Below, piece by piece: positions 1-5,292 of a DNA stretch of 5,607 bases (within the stretch, counting starts at the first letter, position 1; each line of letters opens with the position of its first letter). Source of the stretch: Pseudomonadota bacterium. GTDB lineage: Bacteria > Pseudomonadota > Alphaproteobacteria > Rhizobiales > Xanthobacteraceae. Position numbers and translations under genes: made by a program. The notes under the pieces are model-generated. The model was not told where the DNA came from. It saw nothing but the letters and a program-made list of their open reading frames with translations, and did no database searches. The DNA lies in NCBI GenBank assembly GCA_021779635.1, contig JAJYAH010000515.1, forward strand, positions 1-5,607, in the 5' to 3' direction.

Positions 1-53
1 GCGCGGTCGGCGCTGTAATCCGTATGAAAAATCCCGGCTTGACGGAATAGCAT
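1..53 (-). CDS. livM: Start of a LivM-type ABC permease (partial, runs off the window)
   Basis: Only the first 17 codons are present. They begin with ATG at 53-51 and read MLFRQAGIFHTDYSADR. This resembles the opening of many LivM permeases of organic-acid/branched-chain amino acid (HAAT) ABC importers, where an FRxAGxFxTxYxAD stretch precedes the first membrane segment. The ATG lies four bases after the TAG stop of the livH-like gene, the usual livH-livM order and spacing, so the two should be co-transcribed and pair as the two channel subunits in the inner membrane. A purine-rich GAGAGGG (69-63) inside the end of livH, nine bases upstream, can serve as ribosome binding site. The identification rests on a short peptide plus gene order; the rest of the protein is outside the window. 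Confidence 0.8.
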   Translation of the reverse strand, partial: MLFRQAGIFHTDYSADR

Positions 54-57
54 GATC

Positions 58-945
58 CTAGACCCTCTCGATGTCGTGGCGACCGAAAAGTCCGTGCGGT
101 CGGATCAAGATGGTCAGGATCAGCATCGCCGCATCGACAAGATCGCGACTCGCGCCACCCACCAGGGGATCGAGAACGCTGGATGCAATTCCCTCGACGA
201 CGCCGAGCAGGACGCCGGCGAGCAACGCGCCTCCTATACTGTCCAGTCCGCCCAAAACGGCTACGGTCACGCCCTTGAGCAGCAGTTGCGCGAGCGATTG
301 ATCGACGCCCTGTATCGAACTCCAGAGCACACCGGCAATCGTCGCGACCACCGCCGACATGGCCCAAGACAGCGCGACGCCGCGCTCGACCGAAATGCCG
401 ACCGACCAGGCTGCCGTATAATCATCGGAAATCGCACGCAAAACCACACCCATCCGGGTCCGGAAGAACATCACGAAAAATCCGAACATCGCAATTGCGA
501 CCACGGCTCCAAAAGCGTAAGCGCGGTTGATCAACAATGGACCAAGAAAAAGCGGGGCATCGCTGATGCCCAGATTCATGGGTCGCGTGGTACCGCCCCA
601 AATGGTCATCGAGCCGGCTCGCAGGAAAATCTCCAGGCCAAGCGTCATCATCAGGATCATGATGATGGGGCGGCCGGCGAGGCGCCGCAGCGCCACCCGT
701 TCGATGGCCAATCCGATGATAAACATTGTTATGATCGCCAGCGAAATCGCGGCCCAGATCGGTGCGCCCGCGCTGTTGGCGAATGCAAGCACGACATAAG
801 CGGCCAGCATCGTCATCGAGCCCTGAGCAAGATTAGGCACCGATGACGATTTGTAGATCAGGACGATTCCCATCGCGACCAGTGAATACATCAAGCCAAT
901 AAGCGAGCCGTTGGCAGCGGATTCCAACAATGATATCGCGTCCAT
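58..945 (-). CDS. livH: LivH-type ABC transporter permease (branched-chain amino acid/organic acid family)
   Basis: A 295-residue inner-membrane permease of the LivH family (BPD_transp_2), which forms half of the channel of a HAAT-type ABC importer; the length is normal. About eight hydrophobic stretches are visible, roughly residues 12-30, 45-58, 62-80, 93-110, 143-161, 188-210, 227-251 and 268-282. Family landmarks are NLAQG at 38-42 (NFAQGE/M in relatives), ERVALRRL at 82-89, TLGLE at 101-105, RAISDD at 170-175, the glycine-rich cytoplasmic loop AVLGGLDSIGGALLAG at 229-244 that contacts the ATPase, and a terminal RPHGLFG at 282-288. The ATG at 945 has a very good ribosome binding site (AGGAGG, 8-base spacing). 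It follows the synthetase stop by three bases and precedes livM by four. The family is certain; the cargo is not. Given the synthetase partner, a carboxylic acid is more likely than leucine. Confidence 0.93.
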   Translation of the reverse strand: MDAISLLESAANGSLIGLMYSLVAMGIVLIYKSSSVPNLAQGSMTMLAAYVVLAFANSAGAPIWAAISLAIITMFIIGLAIERVALRRLAGRPIIMILMMTLGLEIFLRAGSMTIWGGTTRPMNLGISDAPLFLGPLLINRAYAFGAVVAIAMFGFFVMFFRTRMGVVLRAISDDYTAAWSVGISVERGVALSWAMSAVVATIAGVLWSSIQGVDQSLAQLLLKGVTVAVLGGLDSIGGALLAGVLLGVVEGIASSVLDPLVGGASRDLVDAAMLILTILIRPHGLFGRHDIERV

Positions 946-948
946 GCG

Positions 949-2874
949 TCAGGCCTCCTGTACCGACAGCGTGCGTTCGATGACGCCGACTTCGCCTGAC
1001 TCGTAGCTGACCTTTGCTTTCATCAGCACTGTGTTTTGATGCCCGTAGATGGCGTCGATGATCGGTTTGTAGCGTTCCTCCACGACGTTGCGGCGGATTT
1101 TCCGGGTTCTGGTGATTTCGCCGTCGTCGGCATCGAATTCCTTGTGCAGGCAGACGAATTTCCGCAACTGCAATCCGTGCGGCAGTGCACTGTTAACGTG
1201 CTTCACCGCGGCGGCGATCAGGGCGATGACCTGCGGCTTCTGCGACAGGTCGGCATAGGAGATGTAGGAAATGCCGCGCAGTTCGGCCCAAAGGCCGACA
1301 GCTTCCTTGTCGATGCAAATGATGGCTGACAGCGTATCGCGGCCGCTTCCGAGTACCGCAGCATCCTTGATGTACGGACTGAACTTGAGCCGGTTCTCAA
1401 TATAGTTGGGAATATAGCGCTCGCCCTTCGCAGTGTGCACGACGTCCGACAGGCGCCCCAGCACCACGAGGTGCCCGTCAGGTTCGAGGTAACCTGCATC
1501 TCCGGTGTGTAACCAGCCGTCTTCGAGGCTTTCGCGCGTGGCCTCGTCCTGTTTGAAATATCCGCTGAACACGCTGCCCGAGCGGACCAGGATTTCGCCG
1601 GCGTCGCTTATCCGGATATCGACGCCCGGCAGGGGACGTCCGACGGTGTGGAGCCTTACCTCGTTGAGATCCTGGATGGCATTGTAGGCACTGGTTTCAG
1701 TCTGACCATAGAGTTGGCGCAGTTTGATGCCGAGCGCGCGGTAAAAGACGAACGTATCTTCGCCCATCGCTTCACCGCCGGTGAAGGCGCCACGCAGCCG
1801 GGTCAGGCCGAATTGATCCTTGATCGGTCCATAGACCAGCCATTCGCCAAGAGGGTTCAACAACCGCTGCGTGAAGGTCGGCTGATTGCCTTCGAGCTTG
1901 CGCTTTTCGGCTGAAATGGCCGACGCCATGAAGAATTCGTAGACCCGCTTCTTCAGCCACGAGGAGTCTTCCATTCGCACCTGGATGGTGGTCAACAGGT
2001 TGTCCCAGCTGCGCGGCGCGGCCAGATAGAATGTCGGCGCAATCTCCCGCAGGTTTTGCAGCACGGTCTCCTGCCGCTCCGGAATATTGATCGTAAAGTG
2101 CAGTGCGATTCCGGCACCCATCGTCACCGCGAAGTCGCCGACCCAGGCCATCGGTAGATAGGCCAGAATGCTCTCGCCGAACTGGAACGCCCCGCCTCGA
2201 TAGGCATTTCGAACGCCGGCCAGCAGGTTGCGGTGCGACAGCACCACCCCCTTGGGCTTGCCGGTGCTCCCGGAGGAATGCACGAACACCGCCGGGCCCT
2301 CGGGCTGTGCGCGGGCGATCAACTCGTTTCGAAAGTCGGGATTGCGGGCGAGCCGCTCCGCGCCCTTTGCCTGAAGCGCGTCCCACGAGATCAGGCCCGG
2401 ATTGGCATAGGCGGCCAGTCCACGCGGATCGTCGTAGATAATGTGTTCGATCGTCGCGCCTTGCTCGCGCAGATCGAGGATCTTATCGACTTGTTCCTGG
2501 TCTTCGGCCAGCGCGAAACGCGCGCCTGCCTCGTGAACGAAGTGGCGGATTTCATCGAGGGTTGCATCCGGAAACGCCGGCATTGCGTATCCGGCAAGCG
2601 CGCCGGCGGCCAGCATCCCGGCGTAAAGTCGAGGCCGGTTGTCGCCGAGCACCAGCATGACGTCGCCTGCCTTGAAAGCCAGTCCTTCAAGACCCGCGGC
2701 GCAGCAAAGTACGATATCAAACAGCTCCTGCCACGTCGTCTGCTTCCAGATGCCCTTGCTTTTCTCGCGCATCGCTACACGATCGGGAAAGACTTCGGCA
2801 TTCCGCGCCAGCACACGGATCAGCGTGGTATCGGTTTCGAAATTCCAGGCCAAGGCCGATTCAGCGGGCGGCAT
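949..2874 (-). CDS. Long-chain-type AMP-forming acyl-CoA synthetase inside the transporter operon
   Basis: A 641-residue cytoplasmic adenylate-forming enzyme (ANL superfamily, AMP-binding domain). Such enzymes activate a carboxylic acid with ATP to acyl-AMP and then form the CoA thioester. The ATP-binding P-loop is HSSGSTGKPKG at 199-209; YGQTE is at 389-393; the HTGD adenine/ribose-binding motif is at 456-459; the hinge region LGRLSDVV is at 472-479, followed by GERYIPNYIEN at 484-494. The C-terminal catalytic lysine is probably K592 in GEITRTRKIRR, matching GELTPTLKVKR of long-chain ligases. The roughly 640-residue length and the GE-x-x-P-x-x-IEN motif fit the FadD15-like long-chain group rather than short acyl-CoA synthetases. 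The ATG at 2874 overlaps the livG end by 14 bases, with only a weak GGGGG site ahead, so translational coupling is likely. The substrate cannot be read; context suggests the acid imported by the neighbouring ABC system. Confidence 0.92.
   Translation of the reverse strand: MPPAESALAWNFETDTTLIRVLARNAEVFPDRVAMREKSKGIWKQTTWQELFDIVLCCAAGLEGLAFKAGDVMLVLGDNRPRLYAGMLAAGALAGYAMPAFPDATLDEIRHFVHEAGARFALAEDQEQVDKILDLREQGATIEHIIYDDPRGLAAYANPGLISWDALQAKGAERLARNPDFRNELIARAQPEGPAVFVHSSGSTGKPKGVVLSHRNLLAGVRNAYRGGAFQFGESILAYLPMAWVGDFAVTMGAGIALHFTINIPERQETVLQNLREIAPTFYLAAPRSWDNLLTTIQVRMEDSSWLKKRVYEFFMASAISAEKRKLEGNQPTFTQRLLNPLGEWLVYGPIKDQFGLTRLRGAFTGGEAMGEDTFVFYRALGIKLRQLYGQTETSAYNAIQDLNEVRLHTVGRPLPGVDIRISDAGEILVRSGSVFSGYFKQDEATRESLEDGWLHTGDAGYLEPDGHLVVLGRLSDVVHTAKGERYIPNYIENRLKFSPYIKDAAVLGSGRDTLSAIICIDKEAVGLWAELRGISYISYADLSQKPQVIALIAAAVKHVNSALPHGLQLRKFVCLHKEFDADDGEITRTRKIRRNVVEERYKPIIDAIYGHQNTVLMKAKVSYESGEVGVIERTLSVQEA
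954..959 (-). promoter_or_regulatory. Strong ribosome binding site of the livH-like gene
   Basis: The minus strand reads AGGAGG here, a full match to the Shine-Dalgarno core, eight bases before the ATG at 945-943. It lies inside the last codons of the upstream acyl-CoA synthetase. It fixes the livH start and suggests that the permease is translated efficiently in its own right rather than only by read-through coupling. Confidence 0.85.
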
Positions 2875-3661
2875 GCGCGCCCCCGATGTAAGCCTCGACC
2901 ACCCGTGGGTCGGCGACGACGTCGGCCGGCACGCCGCTGCCGATCATTTCGCCATAGTTCAACGCCAGCATGCGATCGCAAATGCCCGTGATGACGTCCA
3001 TGTGGTGCTCGATCAGCAGCACGGTGACATTGCGCTCATCGCGTGCATCCAGAATGAACCGCGCCATATATTCCTTTTCTTCCTGGTTCATCCCGGCCAT
3101 CGGTTCGTCGAGAATGAGGAAGCTGGGTTCGGCTGCAAGGGCCCGCGCCAATTCGACGCGCTTCTTCAGGCCGATCGGAATTCCGTCGACCAGTTCGTCA
3201 CGCACGCTTTCGAGCTGCAGAAAATCGATCACGTCTTCGACCGCAGCGCGGTTTAACGTCTCGTCGCTGCGGGCAAGCCACCAATAGAGCGCCGTACGTC
3301 CTACACTGGGTTTCATGTGAATGTGACGGCCCAGCAGGATGTTATCGAGCACGCTCATACCATTGAAGAGCGCCAGGTTCTGGAAGGTGCGGGCAACTCC
3401 CAACGTCGCGACATAGTGTGGCGCCAAGCCCGTGATGTCGCGGCCGTTCAGCAGAATGCGCCCGCGCTGCGGCGGATAAAATCCAGTGATAGCGTTGGTG
3501 AGGGTGGTCTTGCCGCATCCGTTGGGGCCGACAAGGCCGAATATCTCGCCGCGCTCGATGCACATATCGATTCCGTTCAGCGCGACAATGCCGCTAAAGC
3601 GTCGCTCGACAGACCGGCATTCGAGTACTGGGGCGTCGCCGCCGCGATCCTTGAGGGTCAA
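2861..3661 (-). CDS. livG: LivG-type ABC transporter ATP-binding protein
   Basis: A 266-residue ATPase that would power the LivH/LivM channel from the cytoplasmic face. Walker A is GPNGCGKTT at 45-53, the Q-loop glutamine is Q94 in RTFQN, Walker B is FLILDEP at 181-187 with catalytic E186, and the switch histidine is H219 in LLIEHH. The long insert between Q-loop and signature and the terminal VVEAYIGG (254-261) are LivG traits. The signature is IPIGLKKRVELARAL (161-175) instead of LSGGQ or the LSYGQQRRLEIARAL style of LivG. The start is TTG at 3661-3659, preceded by GGGA six bases upstream. An in-frame TAA at 3691-3689 and the absence of any ATG, GTG or other TTG before the conserved core leave TTG as the only sensible start; a rare ATT at 3685 is the alternative. 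It is the first gene of the tight operon, downstream of a promoter-like region. Confidence 0.92.
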   Translation of the reverse strand: MTLKDRGGDAPVLECRSVERRFSGIVALNGIDMCIERGEIFGLVGPNGCGKTTLTNAITGFYPPQRGRILLNGRDITGLAPHYVATLGVARTFQNLALFNGMSVLDNILLGRHIHMKPSVGRTALYWWLARSDETLNRAAVEDVIDFLQLESVRDELVDGIPIGLKKRVELARALAAEPSFLILDEPMAGMNQEEKEYMARFILDARDERNVTVLLIEHHMDVITGICDRMLALNYGEMIGSGVPADVVADPRVVEAYIGGAHAAR

Positions 3662-3710
3662 CTTGAATCCCGTTTGAAGGTCAATCTGTTAAGAACACTT
3701 GCAGTTTCCA

Positions 3711-3739
3711 AATCTAACGCCTGTTAGGCATTTGGGCAA
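3711..3739 (-). promoter_or_regulatory. Candidate sigma-70-type promoter of the livG-synthetase-livHM operon
   Basis: On the minus strand, TTGCCC (3739-3734; 4 of 6 to TTGACA) is followed after exactly 17 bases by TAGATT (3716-3711; 4 of 6 to TATAAT). Transcription would begin near 3704, leaving a leader of about 43 bases before the TTG start of the livG-like gene. It lies in the 124-base gap between the thioesterase stop and livG, the natural place for an operon promoter. The match is moderate and was found by eye, so it remains a prediction. Confidence 0.45.
3714..3727. promoter_or_regulatory. Candidate repressor operator: perfect dyad CTAAC-N4-GTTAG
   Basis: The sequence CTAAC-GCCT-GTTAG has perfect five-base inverted arms around a four-base centre. 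It occupies the 3' part of the spacer and the first half of the -10 element of the candidate promoter, where a bound dimeric repressor would block RNA polymerase. Short-arm dyads like this are used by TetR- and GntR-type regulators that sense acyl-CoAs or organic acids, but no regulator gene is in the window and the protein cannot be named. There is no following T-run, so a terminator is unlikely. Confidence 0.4.
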
Positions 3740-3785
3740 CTGAAGAGTGTGGTGCGGTGCAATTGGCCAAACGATCGTACACGCC

Positions 3786-4208
3786 TCATTGCGCGAGATA
3801 TGCGCCCCGCCCACTGGCTAAGAGAACCTGGCTGGTATCGGTCACGCGTACGTCGGCAGTGCTTATCCGGCGCCCCAGTTTAACCACCATGCCGCAAGCG
3901 AGAACTGTCCCGCGGGTGGCCGGCCGATGAAAATCGACCCGAAGATCTGCCGTAGCACTTACAATACCTCCGGCAGCGCGAACGGCGTAAAGGCCCGTTA
4001 AATCGATCAGGGCTGCCAAGATTCCACCGTGAGTTGCTTCGATTTTGGTATTTGAGACAAACTCCTCGCGCCAAGGCAGAGAAATTTCGATCTGTTCACG
4101 AGCGACCATGACCGCTTTCAACCCCAGCCACCGGTGGAACGGCGAAATCATCAACGCCTTTTGAAATTCAGCAATAGTCTCTTCGTTGCAGGATCTAATC
4201 TCATTCAC
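3786..4208 (-). CDS. PaaI-type hotdog-fold acyl-CoA thioesterase
   Basis: A 140-residue cytoplasmic protein of the 4HBT/PaaI hotdog family, which hydrolyses acyl-CoA thioesters; the length is typical. The diagnostic segment is N53 followed by ATHGGILAALIDLTG at 58-72. H60-G61-G62 with D69 nine residues after the His matches the spacing of the His and catalytic Asp in PaaI enzymes. The strand ATADLRVDFHRPA (85-97) and the terminal LLASGRGAYL (129-138) also fit. The start is GTG at 4208-4206, supported by AGGAG (4220-4216) seven bases upstream; no in-frame ATG competes. It lies 117 bases after the hydrolase and 124 bases before livG. In this setting it could release CoA from stalled or surplus acyl-CoA intermediates of aromatic or fatty acid breakdown. 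The fold is confident, the substrate unknown. Confidence 0.88.
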   Translation of the reverse strand: MNEIRSCNEETIAEFQKALMISPFHRWLGLKAVMVAREQIEISLPWREEFVSNTKIEATHGGILAALIDLTGLYAVRAAGGIVSATADLRVDFHRPATRGTVLACGMVVKLGRRISTADVRVTDTSQVLLASGRGAYLAQ

Positions 4209-4215
4209 TCGTTCG

Positions 4216-4220
4216 CTCCT
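4216..4220 (-). promoter_or_regulatory. Ribosome binding site deciding the GTG start of the thioesterase
   Basis: The minus strand reads AGGAG here, seven bases before GTG at 4208-4206. A nearby ATG at 4204-4202 is in another frame and does not encode the hotdog protein, so this site supports the GTG start. Confidence 0.75.
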
Positions 4221-4325
4221 ATGTATATTCTTTCAGCAATCAGGCACTGATCTGTCACTAGCTGCGGTCATTGGTTCATTCCTTCGACAAAGCTGGCACA
4301 AAACGGGTCGACTTCGATTGCGGGG

Positions 4326-5228
4326 CTAATCGTCGCGTGTATCGCCATTACGTTGTGATATCTGCGATTCTCGAAAGAAGCCGATAACCGCTTCGGTAAA
4401 GGCATCATTTCGATCGCCAACGACCATATGACCTGCGCCGGCAATATCGGTGTACGCAGAGTGGGGAGCAAGTCGAAGAAATTCTTGCGCAGCATCCACG
4501 CTTACCAAATTGCTTGATCCTCCACGTATCAGGTGAATCGGCAGCTTAAGTGTTTTGGCGGCGTCGGTCAGTCGGGTTTCGGACTGGCCCGCTTTGTCAT
4601 TTTTCACGGAAGTTATGAAGCGTGGATCCCAATGCCAGCGAAGACGTCCGTCATCGCATCGTCTCAAATAGCGGTCGAGGCTCTCCGAGCCTTTCCGCCG
4701 CTGACGATTTGGCAAATAGTTGGCGATCGCCTCGGCGGCTTCATCGGGCGAAGCGAAGCCGTCCGCCAAATGTGCCCTCATGAAATCCAGGACGTGCGCA
4801 ACGCCGACCGGCTCCATATTTGGTGTAATATCTACAAGCGTAAGCGAAGTGAAGGATCCTGAGCGAAGTTCACCTTCGGCTATCAAGCCCGCCAGACCGC
4901 CGAGGGAAGCGCCGACGAGAGCTGGTTTCTCGTTCAGTTGATCAGACATCGCAAGGAGATCCATCGCAAAGTCGTCGAGTTGGTAAGAGCCCGATGGCGA
5001 CCATGCGCTTTCCCCGTGGCCACGCAGATCCATCGCAATTGCACTATATCCTGCCTGCATCAAGGCCCGTGCAGTTCGAGTCCACGCCAAGCGGGTCTGG
5101 CCCCCTCCATGCGCCAGCAAAATCGGCGAACCCTCACCAAACACGTCGGCTACAATCGCGTGTCCCTGAGCCCCGCAAAAAATCTTCTGTTTTTCACTTG
5201 CGTCCTCAACTATCGTCACGCCGCCCAA
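4326..5228 (-). CDS. Alpha/beta-fold hydrolase with Asn at the expected catalytic acid position
   Basis: About 300 residues of a soluble alpha/beta hydrolase (COG0596-like). From the TTG at 5228, the oxyanion-hole motif HGGG is at 40-43, DLRGHGES at 67-74, the nucleophile elbow GASLGG at 106-111 with S108, LVDITPNMEP at 131-140, RWHWDPRF at 197-204, RGGSSNLVS at 235-243 and GAGHM at 264-268 with catalytic H267. Relatives usually have RGGxSDxVS, whose Asp is the charge-relay acid; here it is N240 (codon AAT, 4511-4509). The frame is open as far as 5579, but that part overlaps the acyl-CoA ligase end in another frame and is not real. TTG at 5228 has AAGGA five bases upstream; GTG at 5219 (297 residues) is the alternative. 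It could be an esterase, lactonase or C-C hydrolase; the substrate is unknown. Confidence 0.87.
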   Translation of the reverse strand: MGGVTIVEDASEKQKIFCGAQGHAIVADVFGEGSPILLAHGGGQTRLAWTRTARALMQAGYSAIAMDLRGHGESAWSPSGSYQLDDFAMDLLAMSDQLNEKPALVGASLGGLAGLIAEGELRSGSFTSLTLVDITPNMEPVGVAHVLDFMRAHLADGFASPDEAAEAIANYLPNRQRRKGSESLDRYLRRCDDGRLRWHWDPRFITSVKNDKAGQSETRLTDAAKTLKLPIHLIRGGSSNLVSVDAAQEFLRLAPHSAYTDIAGAGHMVVGDRNDAFTEAVIGFFRESQISQRNGDTRDD

Positions 5229-5233
5229 GTTGT

Positions 5234-5238
5234 TCCTT
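5234..5238 (-). promoter_or_regulatory. Ribosome binding site supporting the TTG start of the hydrolase
   Basis: The minus strand reads AAGGA, five bases before TTG at 5228-5226, in the 64-base gap after the acyl-CoA ligase stop. The competing GTG at 5219 has only a poor GGGCGG ahead of it. This favours TTG but does not exclude GTG. Confidence 0.55.
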
Positions 5239-5292
5239 ATTGAAACGGCACCCCGAAATAACGCCCAACACCTGGCGATCGCCAAGGCCTCT

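Noticed and set aside
52..846. Plus-strand open frame of 264 codons opposite the livH-like gene
   Set aside because: Its translation is hydrophilic, low in structure and unlike any family I recognise. It is the antisense shadow of a clear permease with strong family motifs and a good ribosome binding site.
1772..2386. Minus-strand open frame of 204 codons inside the synthetase
   Set aside because: It is a shifted frame within the acyl-CoA synthetase; the real frame carries the P-loop and all ligase motifs.
2233..2991. Plus-strand open frame of 252 codons opposite the synthetase and livG end
   Set aside because: It spans the junction of two well-supported minus-strand genes, is rich in Arg/Gly/His as GC-rich shadows are, and shows no domain.
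3714..3727. CTAAC-N4-GTTAG read as a rho-independent terminator of the thioesterase gene
   Set aside because: The five-base-pair stem is short and A/T-containing with no T-run after it on the minus strand; its position over a promoter-like -10 fits an operator better.
4221..4256. TATACA-like -10 element ahead of the thioesterase
   Set aside because: The TATACA directly abuts the ribosome binding site, so transcription would start inside it, and no -35 element at suitable spacing is present.
4833..4872. Direct repeat AGCGAAGT within the hydrolase gene
   Set aside because: Two copies of an 8-base word inside a continuous coding frame (ELRSGSFTS region); no spacing pattern or further copies, so probably chance.
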